64,000 nt of DNA from Alphaproteobacteria bacterium (GTDB lineage Bacteria > Pseudomonadota > Alphaproteobacteria > Rhizobiales > Rhizobiaceae). The DNA lies in assembly GCA_024742485.1 (NCBI GenBank), contig JANSYK010000003.1, positions 248,001-312,000 of the forward strand, read 5' to 3'. Shown one piece after another: positions 42,218-50,816 of the stretch. Positions within the stretch are counted from its first letter, which is position 1. Each line of letters begins with the position of its first letter. The position numbers and the translations under genes were made by a program. Under the pieces are notes generated by a model. The model was not told the origin of the DNA, searched no databases, and saw nothing but the letters and a program-made list of their open reading frames with translations.

Positions 42218-43354
42218 ATGAAAATGATATCAGGACTGGTACTGGCGACGGCATTGTCGCTTTCGGCATCGGCTCTCGCACAGGATCTGCCGCTCAAGAC
42301 ACTGCCGGACGATGGTGATCGGGACTATTGGCTGCCACAGCAGGTCAACAAGGATGGCGCGCTTGAGGCGCTGCAGGCCAAGACGGGCGAAAAGGCCGTG
42401 AAATTTGACGGCACCCAGGACAAGCCGATCCAGATTGCGTTGATCTATCCGTCTGCGGATGTTTCCGATTTCTGGGCACGCAATTACCTGGCGCTGACGA
42501 AACGGCTGGACGAACTGGGCATACAGTATGAAACACGTGAATTCGCGTCGCGCCAGATCGAGCATTCGCTCCAGGCAACCTATGCAAATCAGGTCGCACA
42601 GGATCAGGACCTCTATGATTTCGTGATTTTCGGCCCATCCGAACTTGCCACCCAGGCCGACAATATCGACAAGCTGGCAGGAACCGACGGCTTGACGACA
42701 TTTGTCTGGGCTTTTCACACGCCTCTCAAATACCTGAAGAACCAGCCGGCCGCCTGGTTCGACTTCTCATCGGCCTATGGCGCACTGAAGATGTGTGATT
42801 ACATGCTGGAACGGCTCGGCAAGGATGTTACCTACGCCATGAACCGGGGCATTCCGGGCATCACCGACAATCAGCGTTCCGGCGATTTCAAGGATTGTGT
42901 CGCGGAGAAGGGTAATTGGGACGCCGTATACGAGCACTACGGCGAGTATCAGCGGGAAGGCGGGTTCACCGGAACAAGCCTGATCCTCCAGGCCTATCCG
43001 GAAGCCAAGGTCATCCACAATGCCAACACGGCCATGGCCATGGGCTCGGTTGAGGCTCAGGTTGCCACGGGCAAGGAAAAGGAAATCTTCTCGACCGGCT
43101 GGGGTGGCACCGGGCTGGAACTCGATGCCATCCGCCGGGGCGAACTCGATGCCACACCGATGCGCATGGGGGACGACGTCGGCGCGGCGACGGCCGAAGC
43201 CATCAAGGCTCATCTGGAAGACAAGGCCGACGAACTTCCGCTCGTGTTTCTCGGTCGCATCACGGTTGCCCATGATCAGATGAGCAAAGAGGAGATCGAC
43301 AATCTTGAAAAGGAAGCCTTCCGTTTTTCAGGCGTCGGCGCCCTGAAACGCTGA
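42218..43354 (+). CDS. Sugar(-acid) ABC importer substrate-binding protein 2
   Basis: This 378-residue receptor has a signal peptide (LSLSASALA-QDL), a 50-residue leading segment (TLPDDGDRDYWLPQQVNKDG), and then the ribose-binding fold from IQIALIYPSADVSDFWARNYLALTKRLDELG. ATG 42218 follows GGAGGAAACAACC. It is related only distantly to the first binding protein, so the two importers probably take different ligands of the same regulon. A strong hairpin follows. Confidence 0.9.
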   Translation: MKMISGLVLATALSLSASALAQDLPLKTLPDDGDRDYWLPQQVNKDGALEALQAKTGEKAVKFDGTQDKPIQIALIYPSADVSDFWARNYLALTKRLDELGIQYETREFASRQIEHSLQATYANQVAQDQDLYDFVIFGPSELATQADNIDKLAGTDGLTTFVWAFHTPLKYLKNQPAAWFDFSSAYGALKMCDYMLERLGKDVTYAMNRGIPGITDNQRSGDFKDCVAEKGNWDAVYEHYGEYQREGGFTGTSLILQAYPEAKVIHNANTAMAMGSVEAQVATGKEKEIFSTGWGGTGLELDAIRRGELDATPMRMGDDVGAATAEAIKAHLEDKADELPLVFLGRITVAHDQMSKEEIDNLEKEAFRFSGVGALKR

Positions 43355-43368
43355 TCGCATGCACTGCA

Positions 43369-43392
43369 GCGGGCACCTTCCGGGGTGCCCGC
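43369..43392. terminator. Hairpin between convergent importer and OsmC genes
   Basis: GCGGGCACC and GGTGCCCGC form a perfect 9-base stem with a 6-base loop, 14 bases after the binding-protein stop and ahead of the convergent OsmC stop. It probably ends both transcripts, although no T run follows. Confidence 0.6.
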
Positions 43393-43424
43393 CGAATGCC
43401 CAAAGGCGGCTGACGTTTCGACTG

Positions 43425-44612
43425 CTAAAGCCGTACGACTTTCAGCTTCGTTTTGAGGTCGGTGCGACAGAAGGCGTGAAGAAAACAGGTCTGCTCACTG
43501 ATATCGAGCATTTCCTGGGCAACCTGATCCGATTCCGAAGTCTCGAGATAGACATGCGTTTCGATCGGATCGGCCTCGCCAACCTTGCCGGTGCCGCCGG
43601 ATGCGCCACCCAGACTGAAATGCGTGTCCTGCACGATCCGATAGTCGTTCAGGTCGAGTTTCAGCATCGATACGAACCGACCGAATTGTGTCATGAAGCA
43701 GAACCCGATGCCGGCACTGATCAGCGAGTTGGCATCCGGGGCCCGTCCGTCCTCCGCGCTGAGAAACCGGAATGACGTCCCATAGGGTGAATATTGCATC
43801 TGCTGGATGTCCTTGATCCCGTCTTCGCGCAAAACCGCGACGGCGCCAATATTCAATCGACGATCCTGTTCATCGGAAAGCGACGAGCCGCCGGATGACG
43901 TCCCCTTGACGACGTCCTTCTTTGGCGTCGGGCCGACCGGCTCCATCAACGTTAGCGCGCCATCGACCGAAGCCGGCCGGGCCTTGGCAAAATGATCGCC
44001 CGGGTCCGGAATGATGGTGCCTTCCAGTTCCGCCACCTTGGCCGTTGGAAGCGGGTAACCGTTGCTGGCCAATTTGAACAGGCTCTCCAATTGTCCCCTC
44101 ATCAACCCGTTGAGCGGAGAGGCGAAGGTTGCATTGATCAGGAACTCGTTCAGCTCCTTGTCTTCAAGATCGCAGTCGATCTCGACCTGCAGCTCGATGT
44201 TTTCGGCGCCGCCAACCATGGTTCGCTTCGGCATCGACCCCTTCATCGTGTAGTAATTGTCCTGAATGAGCTTGAGTTTGCGGATGTCGACACCCTGAAG
44301 CTTTGCCAGGGCGAGTATTTCATTCATGAAGCTCGCCGCCATGCCAACCGACAGAAAGGCCAGTGGGCAGGGGGCTGCATCATGTCCATTCAGGTATGGC
44401 CCTTCGTCGGATACCAGTCTCCAGGTGTCGCCGGTGCGCGCTGACCGCACCAGTGCTTCTTTCTGGAAACCGCTCAGGGACCGGACCCAGGTTCGCAAGG
44501 CGTCGCCCTTGCGATTTTCCGGCGCGTCGATCGGGACATCACCCGGTTCAGACAGCTTGAAAAAGGGCGGAAGGCCGCTCGCGCCGATGATGTTTTCGCC
44601 AAGCTTAGCCAT
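43425..44612 (-). CDS. Tandem OsmC-domain protein
   Basis: This 395-residue protein looks like two OsmC/Ohr-type domains in a row. The second (from about 250) keeps two cysteines, C305 in GIGFCFMTQFGRF and C376 in SEQTCFLHAFCR. The first has C82 in DAAPCPLAFLSVGMAASF, but I see no matching second Cys in NATFASPLNG. A Gly/Ser-rich stretch (near 235-245) links them. OsmC proteins reduce organic peroxides or bind other reactive compounds. It overlaps the aldehyde dehydrogenase gene by eight bases and is last in the TRAP operon, so it may protect against or process a reactive intermediate of that pathway. Confidence 0.75.
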   Translation of the reverse strand: MAKLGENIIGASGLPPFFKLSEPGDVPIDAPENRKGDALRTWVRSLSGFQKEALVRSARTGDTWRLVSDEGPYLNGHDAAPCPLAFLSVGMAASFMNEILALAKLQGVDIRKLKLIQDNYYTMKGSMPKRTMVGGAENIELQVEIDCDLEDKELNEFLINATFASPLNGLMRGQLESLFKLASNGYPLPTAKVAELEGTIIPDPGDHFAKARPASVDGALTLMEPVGPTPKKDVVKGTSSGGSSLSDEQDRRLNIGAVAVLREDGIKDIQQMQYSPYGTSFRFLSAEDGRAPDANSLISAGIGFCFMTQFGRFVSMLKLDLNDYRIVQDTHFSLGGASGGTGKVGEADPIETHVYLETSESDQVAQEMLDISEQTCFLHAFCRTDLKTKLKVVRL

Positions 44613-46119
44613 GATTGTCTCCTACCAGGAAGCCGGCTGGCCCCGAAATCGAGTGGGGCTCGGCAAACGCCAACACTCCGTCATAGCCAAGGTTGCGTCC
44701 GATACCCGACATTTTGAAGCCGCCAAAGGGTCCCCGGCCGTCCTGCGCCATGGGGCCGTGGCCGTTGAGATAGGTGTAGCCGGCCTCGATCCGCCTGGCG
44801 ATCCGAACCGCCCGTTCCGCATCGGGTGTCCAGACCGATGAGCACAGACCGAATTCGCTGTCATTGGCGAGTGAAATGGCCTCTTCGTCGGTCTTGAACT
44901 TCATGATCGGCAGGCATGGTCCGAATTGTTCCTCGCGCACGATCGTCAGGTCGGGATCTGCATCATAGACGAGGGCGGGTTTCTGGAAATATCCGCCACC
45001 ATTGTAGAGGTCTTCATCCGGCACCTGACCGCATTCCCTGACCTCGGCGCCCTTGGCGCGAGCCTCGGCAATCATGTCGGTGACGACTTTGAGCTGTTTG
45101 GCATTGTTGACCGGTCCCATGGTCGTCTCCGGGATCAAGCCATCGCCAACAACAGCGCGTTCACACGCGGCAGTAAAACCGTCGACAACCTCGTCATAGC
45201 GGCTCTCATGTACATACATGCGCTTCAGCGCCATGCAGATCTGTCCCGACGAGCCGAAGGCGCCCCAATACATCCTGTTGAAGACTTCGTCGTCGAGTTC
45301 GACATCGTCCAGAAACAGGGCAGCGTCATTGCCGCCGAGTTCCAGCGTGACCGGGGTGATGTTTTCGGCTGCAACTTTCATCACGTGACGACCGACCGGC
45401 ACCGATCCGGTAAAATTGACCTTGCGGACCAACGGGTGCCCCGTCAGCGTATCGCCGATCTCCTTTGACGAACCGGTTATGATATTGACCACTCCGGGCG
45501 GCAGCATTTCGGCGATGATCTGCAGCGTCAGCACCGGCGCCATGGCCGAATTCTCGGCGGGCTTCACAACAACCGTATTGCCGGTCACCAGGGCCTGCGG
45601 GAGTTTGGCGCCGAGAATGGAGAGGGGCCAGTTCCAGGGAACGATGAGCGCCGTCACGCCGCGCGGCTGCCGTGTGATAATCGTGTCAAATTGGGGGCCG
45701 GCGTCCGGCGGCCCCATGTCCTCATCAATGGCCATCCGCTCGCCATAGCCCGCCGCCTGCATGAAACGGTCGCCCAGTCGGCTCATTTCCAGCAGTGTTT
45801 CGCGGGCGATCTTGCCATGTTCGCGCGTGAAGAGGCGGGAACGGTATTTGACATCCTCCTCATCGGCCACCAGCGACTTGGCGATGTCACGCAGCATGTT
45901 GGCGCGCGTCTGGAAACCAAGCTCCGCCCAGGCCGGAAAGGCGGCATGGGCGGCTTCGACAGCCGCGTTCATGTCCTCTTTCGACGCCGCCGCCGCATGC
46001 CCCACCAACTCGTCCGGGCGTGCAGGATTGAAAAGATCATAGGTGGCACTCTCCCTGGCCGGTCGAATTTCGCCATTGATCAGAATATCTGTCGTTATGA
46101 CCTGGTCCATATTGCTCAT
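44605..46119 (-). CDS. NAD(P)-dependent aldehyde dehydrogenase
   Basis: This 504-residue member of the ALDH superfamily oxidises an aldehyde to an acid. The marks are VTALIVPWNWPLSILGAKLPQALVTGNTVVVKPAE, catalytic Glu in VTLELGGNDAALFLDD, catalytic Cys in SSGQICMALKRMYVHES and EEQFGPCLPIM. ATG 46119 follows GGGAGGTGT; the tracked ORF begins 69 codons upstream. In its operon it follows an alcohol dehydrogenase-like SDR, so it probably takes the aldehyde made there. The aldehyde is unknown; a benaldehyde-type or hydroxycinnamaldehyde substrate is possible. Confidence 0.92.
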   Translation of the reverse strand: MSNMDQVITTDILINGEIRPARESATYDLFNPARPDELVGHAAAASKEDMNAAVEAAHAAFPAWAELGFQTRANMLRDIAKSLVADEEDVKYRSRLFTREHGKIARETLLEMSRLGDRFMQAAGYGERMAIDEDMGPPDAGPQFDTIITRQPRGVTALIVPWNWPLSILGAKLPQALVTGNTVVVKPAENSAMAPVLTLQIIAEMLPPGVVNIITGSSKEIGDTLTGHPLVRKVNFTGSVPVGRHVMKVAAENITPVTLELGGNDAALFLDDVELDDEVFNRMYWGAFGSSGQICMALKRMYVHESRYDEVVDGFTAACERAVVGDGLIPETTMGPVNNAKQLKVVTDMIAEARAKGAEVRECGQVPDEDLYNGGGYFQKPALVYDADPDLTIVREEQFGPCLPIMKFKTDEEAISLANDSEFGLCSSVWTPDAERAVRIARRIEAGYTYLNGHGPMAQDGRGPFGGFKMSGIGRNLGYDGVLAFAEPHSISGPAGFLVGDNHG

Positions 46120-46139
46120 TGTGACACCTCCCACATCGG

Positions 46140-46946
46140 TCAAAATTTTCCTTGATTGTTCCATGCTTCGGGGCACGGAATTTTTTCCGTCACATCCCAG
46201 TGTTCGCAGATCATGCCATTTTGCAGGCGGTAGATATCGAAGCAACAATAATGGTTTTGATCCATCTGTTGATGGCTCAGCGTGACCACGAAATTGCCCT
46301 GTCCGATCAACCGATGCACCTTCCAATAGCGCATCCTTGTCGCCGGGCGTGACAAATCGGCGTGATGGGCGCGAAAGGGGTCTATTCCATAATTATCATG
46401 AGATGGATTGTGATGTTCAAATGCCCTGGCTGACAAATAGGTCTCCGCGCGATCGAAATTCCGTCCCAAAAGGACATCATCCCAGAAGGCGCGAACAATG
46501 GTCTTGTTTTCCTCGGTCTTCTCCAGGTCAGTGATATCGGCCGGGCCATCGATCATGGACCGACCCGATATCGGGTCTGTTTCGAAGGCCTGTATCACAT
46601 CCCAGTGCTCGATTACCCGGTCGGCCTCATCGGTGTCAAAGAGGTCGCCCGTGACCCATTGGCTCTCGCCATTGTTGAGGCTTTGATAGACATGCAGGAA
46701 CACGAACGGACCGTCCTCGATTGCCCGTACGACCTGAATGTCGCGGATCGGGTTGCGCGCGAGAAACGGTTCGAAGAAATCGGCAAATCCCTGCTGTCCA
46801 TCCCCAACACCGGTGGAGTGTTGTGTGTAGCGGGCGCCGGTATGGGCATTCAGTGCCTCCCACACTCTTCCTTCGCCGATACCCTCCAGATAGAGGCCGG
46901 AGGCGTGACGTAGTTTTTCGGTTCCGGTCAGGGATGTGATCGTCAT
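46140..46946 (-). CDS. Tandem SnoaL/NTF2-like protein
   Basis: This 268-residue protein has two SnoaL-like halves. Both show the YIxEGIxxGxxW/FWxDVLxGRN start and the EHWDV end: residues 12-27 with VIEHWDVIQAF near 123, and IVRAFWDDVLLGRNFDRAE near 157 with ICEHWDVTEKIP near 253. NTF2-like folds act as small enzymes (cyclases, isomerases, dehydratases) or binding proteins. ATG 46946 follows GAGGCCGC. It sits between the SDR and the aldehyde dehydrogenase genes of the TRAP operon, so a step on the transported compound is likely, but no reaction can be named. Confidence 0.75.
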   Translation of the reverse strand: MTITSLTGTEKLRHASGLYLEGIGEGRVWEALNAHTGARYTQHSTGVGDGQQGFADFFEPFLARNPIRDIQVVRAIEDGPFVFLHVYQSLNNGESQWVTGDLFDTDEADRVIEHWDVIQAFETDPISGRSMIDGPADITDLEKTEENKTIVRAFWDDVLLGRNFDRAETYLSARAFEHHNPSHDNYGIDPFRAHHADLSRPATRMRYWKVHRLIGQGNFVVTLSHQQMDQNHYCCFDIYRLQNGMICEHWDVTEKIPCPEAWNNQGKF

Positions 46947-46956
46947 TTCTGCGGCC

Positions 46957-47739
46957 TCATACCTGATGCATATTGGAGAGAATGTGGCTCGACATGCCGC
47001 CATCGAGGGTCAGATTGGCCCCGCGAAACCATTTGGCGCCCTTGCTGAGGGCAAAGGCGACAACCGGTGCGACATCCTGTGGGGTCCCGGGGCGATCCAT
47101 CACCTTGCTGTCTTCCGCCGCGCGCTCTCCCAACGTTGCCAGGAAGTCGCCCAAAATGGGCGTATCGACCGGGCCGGGACTGACACAATTCATGGTGATT
47201 CCCCGGTCGCGCCAGGTCCAGCGGTTCTGCATCGTCCAGACGACGAGAGCCTCCTTGGACAGAAAATAGGAACGCCCGCCTTCGGCATTCTGTAACTGCT
47301 GTTCTTTACAGAAGGCTTCCACGTCGCTGTCCAGGTCGAGTGCCAGCGCTGCCCGGACCTGTTCCAGTGCATTGGGCCATCCGAATCCCGCAAGGGACGC
47401 CAGATTGGCAATGGACGCACCATCAGCGAGTTTGGGTATCACGCCCAGCGTCAGCCTCTGCAATCCATAGAGGTTGACCTTCATGACGGTGCTGGCAGGA
47501 GCCGTCGGCGGAACGCCCGCGATATTGGCTAATCCGTTCACACTTTCCGGCAGAGCAGCCAGAAGCGCGTTGATCGAATCCGGATCAGCAAGATCAGCCT
47601 GCAGGAAAGTATCCGCATTGTCCGTCTCATGGCGGTCGACACCGATCACCCGAGCACCTTGAGATCGAAGCGCGTGGCTTGTTTCGGCGCCGATCCCGGA
47701 AGCAACCCCGGTGACAATATAGGTTTTTCCTTCATGCAT
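46957..47739 (-). CDS. SDR dehydrogenase resembling coniferyl-alcohol dehydrogenase
   Basis: This 260-residue SDR has YIVTGVASGIGAETSHALRSQGARVIGVDRHE, LANIAGVPPTAP, YFLSKEALVVWTMQNRW (catalytic Tyr and Lys) and MNCVSPGPVDTPILGDFL. These stretches strongly recall the coniferyl-alcohol dehydrogenase CalA and 3-alpha-hydroxysteroid dehydrogenase group. It would oxidise an alcohol to an aldehyde or ketone with NAD. It lies 18 bases from dctM and 10 bases from the SnoaL-like gene, so it is co-transcribed with the importer. The actual alcohol is not known. Confidence 0.85.
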   Translation of the reverse strand: MHEGKTYIVTGVASGIGAETSHALRSQGARVIGVDRHETDNADTFLQADLADPDSINALLAALPESVNGLANIAGVPPTAPASTVMKVNLYGLQRLTLGVIPKLADGASIANLASLAGFGWPNALEQVRAALALDLDSDVEAFCKEQQLQNAEGGRSYFLSKEALVVWTMQNRWTWRDRGITMNCVSPGPVDTPILGDFLATLGERAAEDSKVMDRPGTPQDVAPVVAFALSKGAKWFRGANLTLDGGMSSHILSNMHQV

Positions 47740-47757
47740 GTGTCGATCCTCCCAGGA

Positions 47758-49143
47758 TTATCCCACCATCGTTTGCGGCAGGAAGGTTGCGATTTGCGGA
47801 AACAGGGCCAGCAGCACCAGCATGAGCGCCATGGCAAACCAGAATGGCCAGATCCCACGGAAGATTTGGCCCATGGGCACACCCGGTGCGATGGATTTCA
47901 CCACGAAGACATTGAGACCGACGGGCGGTGAGATCATCCCCATCTCAAGCACGACCACGACGAGGATTCCGAACCAGATCATTTTCATGTCGGCCAACGA
48001 CGGGTCGAACCCGAAATCGAGGGCGGCAATAATCGGCAGCACAACCGGAATCGTCAGCACCAGCATGGCGATGCCCTCCAGGAACATGCCGAGAAACATG
48101 TAGATGAGAATGATGATCAGGAGGATGCCGTAATCTCCGATCGACAACGAAGTCAGCAAGGAGACCAACTGCCCGGGCAGTTCGGTCAGCGACATGAAGG
48201 GGATGAAAATGAAGGCTCCGATAATGATCAAAAACACGGTGGCCGAAGCCTTGAGCGTTTGAAGGATCACTTCGCGAATGGCCACGCCATCTAGAGACCG
48301 GCGATAGAGGGCAACGAGCAACGTCAAAAAGGCGCCGACCGACGAGGCCTCGACCGGCGTGAAGAAACCGGTATACATGCCACCAATGGTGATGCCGACC
48401 ACGGCCACGAAGGGCAGGGCCGCGACGAGGGCATCGCGCCGCTCCGGCCAACTGGCGCGTTCGGCCGGAGGACCGGCTTCCGGACGGCGCAGCACCGTCA
48501 GATAGATCGCGCCGATGAACAGAAGTGTCAGCACGATGCCCGGGATCACGCCGGCCATGAAGAGCCGTCCGATGCTCTGTTCGGTCAGCACGGCGTAGAT
48601 GATCATTCCGCCGGACGGTGGAATCAGGAAGCCGAGTGTTCCACCTGCCGCTACCGATCCGGTCGCCAGGCTGTCCGAATAGTGATATTTTTTCATTTCG
48701 GGCAATGCCACGCGCCCCATGGTGATGGCTGCTGCCAGAGATGAACCGGACAGGGCAGCGAACCCAGCACAGGCGGCTATGGTTGCCGAGGCGAGGCCAC
48801 CTTTCATGTGGCCCATCCAGCGGTAGGCGGCATTGAACAGGTCAGCCGACATGCCGGAAACACCGGCGAGATTGCCCATCAGAACAAACATCGGGATGAC
48901 CAGCAGATTATAGTTTGAGGCCGCCTCGAACGCTTCACCCGACAGGTTGGACAATGCGGTCTTGAGGCCGCGCGAGAACGCCTGATCCGATGCCATGCCC
49001 AGCAGCAAAAACCGATTGGCGGTCGCAATGATCGTGCCAACGACCCCGACGAGGATCATCGCCAGAGCCACTGGAAACCGCAGTGCCAGCAACCCAAAGA
49101 GCGCCAGAAGTCCGAGCACGCCGAGGAGCGTCATGCTGATCAT
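47758..49143 (-). CDS. dctM: TRAP transporter large permease (DctM family)
   Basis: This 461-residue membrane protein of about 12 helices is full length for DctM. It shows GLASATIAACAGFAALSGSSLAAAITMG near 130, GTLGFLIPPSGGMIIYAVLTEQSIGRLFMAGVIPGI near 170 and LEMGMISPPVGLNVFVVKSIAPG near 400, all standard for the family. It overlaps the dctQ gene by four bases. It uses a sodium gradient to import a ligand delivered by DctP. Confidence 0.93.
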   Translation of the reverse strand: MISMTLLGVLGLLALFGLLALRFPVALAMILVGVVGTIIATANRFLLLGMASDQAFSRGLKTALSNLSGEAFEAASNYNLLVIPMFVLMGNLAGVSGMSADLFNAAYRWMGHMKGGLASATIAACAGFAALSGSSLAAAITMGRVALPEMKKYHYSDSLATGSVAAGGTLGFLIPPSGGMIIYAVLTEQSIGRLFMAGVIPGIVLTLLFIGAIYLTVLRRPEAGPPAERASWPERRDALVAALPFVAVVGITIGGMYTGFFTPVEASSVGAFLTLLVALYRRSLDGVAIREVILQTLKASATVFLIIIGAFIFIPFMSLTELPGQLVSLLTSLSIGDYGILLIIILIYMFLGMFLEGIAMLVLTIPVVLPIIAALDFGFDPSLADMKMIWFGILVVVVLEMGMISPPVGLNVFVVKSIAPGVPMGQIFRGIWPFWFAMALMLVLLALFPQIATFLPQTMVG

Positions 49144-49664
49144 CGCTCCGCCCCGAGCCGGATCAGCATGATTTTACCCTTGGTGGCCAGCTGCACTGCA
49201 TCGGAGATCAGGACCAGCACATAGAGGCCAACACACCCGGCCAGCAGAAAATAGAACGGTTCGTAGGAGATCAGCAATTGCTGGGTGGTCTCGCCGAATT
49301 TCGTTGCCTTTCGACCAGCCTCGATCAGCTCCCAGGCCATCAGCAGCATCAGTCCGCCCGCCAGCAGACGCAACACGAACATGGACCAGCGCGCAAAGGC
49401 CGGGCTCATGCGCGATTCCAGGATCTCGATCTCGATGTGAGCACCGGTCCGGCCTCCAAACGGGATAGCGATCGCGACGAGAATGACGAGCGACAGGATC
49501 ATCAAGTCTTCGGCACCAAGGATTGGCGCATTCAGCGCCTTGCGCATGATCAAAACGTTGATACTGCCGAACAGCATCATGAAGGCCAGCATTGTTCCGC
49601 CGACAAGAAGGGCGGCCCAGGTCAGGATCCGGTCCAATGGTTTGAGCCATGCGGGTTCGGACAT
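49140..49664 (-). CDS. dctQ: TRAP transporter small permease (DctQ family)
   Basis: This 174-residue protein has four membrane helices and the DctQ pattern (LDRILTWAALLVGGTMLAFMMLFGSINVLIMRKAL, then PFGGRTGAHIEIEILESRM). ATG 49664 follows GAGGAGGCGACC. It pairs with DctM. A hairpin separates it from dctP. Confidence 0.92.
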   Translation of the reverse strand: MSEPAWLKPLDRILTWAALLVGGTMLAFMMLFGSINVLIMRKALNAPILGAEDLMILSLVILVAIAIPFGGRTGAHIEIEILESRMSPAFARWSMFVLRLLAGGLMLLMAWELIEAGRKATKFGETTQQLLISYEPFYFLLAGCVGLYVLVLISDAVQLATKGKIMLIRLGAER

Positions 49665-49684
49665 GGTCGCCTCCTCAACCAATA

Positions 49685-49707
49685 GGGGCGGCCCACTGGA
49701 CCGCCCC
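49685..49707 (-). terminator. Intercistronic hairpin between dctP and dctQ
   Basis: GGGGCGG and CCGCCCC form a perfect 7-base stem with a 9-base loop right after the dctP stop in the direction of transcription. It probably raises dctP mRNA over dctQM. Confidence 0.5.
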
Positions 49708-49714
49708 GTTCGAT

Positions 49715-50737
49715 TTACTGATTGATGGCCTCGTAGACCTCGCGCGCGTTGGAAATCCCGCGGGCCTCGTAGTCTTTGAATATCACGTTCAGCCCCTCGG
49801 CAACGGCGGCATCCATCTTGGCGCGCTCTTCGTTGCTGACCTTGATCTGCTCGACCTTGGCCATCTGAGGGGCGCTTTGCATGATCTCGAAGGACTTTGC
49901 ATCGGCACCATCAAAACTTGCGGCGCCCTGCAGGGAGAATATTTCGCCGGACAGTTCATCGATAATCGCGCGATGTTCGTCCGACAGCTCCATGTACCGT
50001 TCCTTGTTCATGGCGACGAAAAACACCGCGAACTGGACCGGAACATTGGTGACCAGATGGCTGGAAACATCCCAGAAGTTCCAGGGGGCAGTGATGTTGT
50101 TGTAGGTTGCTGTTGTGGAATCGATCGTTCCTGTTGACAGCCCCGTATACATTTCCGTGACCGGCATCTGAACCGGGACAGCACCGAGCGCCTCGACAAT
50201 CGGTGTTGTCATTGCGGCATAGGGCACCATTTTCTTGCCCTCAAGCGCGGCCATGCTGGAGACATCGCTTGTTGCGGCCCAGATGTTTCCGGCTGTTGTG
50301 AAGATGCCCAGCAATTTCACGTCATTGTACTCATCGGCGAGGTGGTCCTCATAGACCGCGAGCAGGCGTTCCGTTGCCTCTTTCGCCGTGGTCGACTTGC
50401 CGGGAGGGATGATCAGCATGGATTTCGGAAAAATGGTCGGGGTGTAGGCCTGCAGGCCGAACGTGATATCGGCAACGCCCTCGACGACACGCTTGTACTG
50501 TTGCACCGGACCGGCACCGAGCTGACCCGCCGGGTAGACCTTGAGTGTCAGCGACCCGTCGGAGCGTTTGGCCAGTTCATCTCCAAACCACTTGAACAGG
50601 ACAGCATTTGTGTGGTGTTGCGGCGGCACGAAATTGGCCACCGAGAGCTCTTCAGCACCGGCATGACCGGCAAAAAAGGCGGAAATTGCAAGGGCGGCGG
50701 CTCCCAGGCGGGACGCCAGATTGAATGATGGTCTCAT
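49715..50737 (-). CDS. dctP: TRAP transporter substrate-binding protein (DctP family)
   Basis: This 340-residue periplasmic receptor has a signal peptide (SAFFAGHAGA-EEL) and DctP marks: FGDELAKRSDGSLTLKVYPAGQLG near 45, ALGAVPVQMPVTEMYTGLSTGTIDS near 180 and NKERYMELSDEHRAIIDELSG near 245. The conserved carboxylate-binding Arg of DctP proteins falls in a region I cannot place with certainty. ATG 50737 follows GGGAGGAA. It is first in the leftward operon dctPQM-SDR-SnoaL-ALDH-OsmC. Confidence 0.92.
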   Translation of the reverse strand: MRPSFNLASRLGAAALAISAFFAGHAGAEELSVANFVPPQHHTNAVLFKWFGDELAKRSDGSLTLKVYPAGQLGAGPVQQYKRVVEGVADITFGLQAYTPTIFPKSMLIIPPGKSTTAKEATERLLAVYEDHLADEYNDVKLLGIFTTAGNIWAATSDVSSMAALEGKKMVPYAAMTTPIVEALGAVPVQMPVTEMYTGLSTGTIDSTTATYNNITAPWNFWDVSSHLVTNVPVQFAVFFVAMNKERYMELSDEHRAIIDELSGEIFSLQGAASFDGADAKSFEIMQSAPQMAKVEQIKVSNEERAKMDAAVAEGLNVIFKDYEARGISNAREVYEAINQ

Positions 50738-50793
50738 GGATTCCTCCCAGATTGATGGCGCTTCACTAACAGGGCGTGGACATCGGAACCATT

Positions 50794-50816
50794 CATGCTT
50801 ATTCATAATAAGTATG
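50794..50816. promoter_or_regulatory. Inverted repeat between dctP and lysR, candidate LysR site
   Basis: CATGCTTATT and AATAAGTATG are 10-base arms with one mismatch around CAT. The core CTTATTCATAATAAG (50798-50812) is perfect. It contains the T-N11-A spacing of LysR boxes and overlaps the start codon of the divergent lysR gene, so it may serve both self-control and activation of the TRAP operon. Confidence 0.5.
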
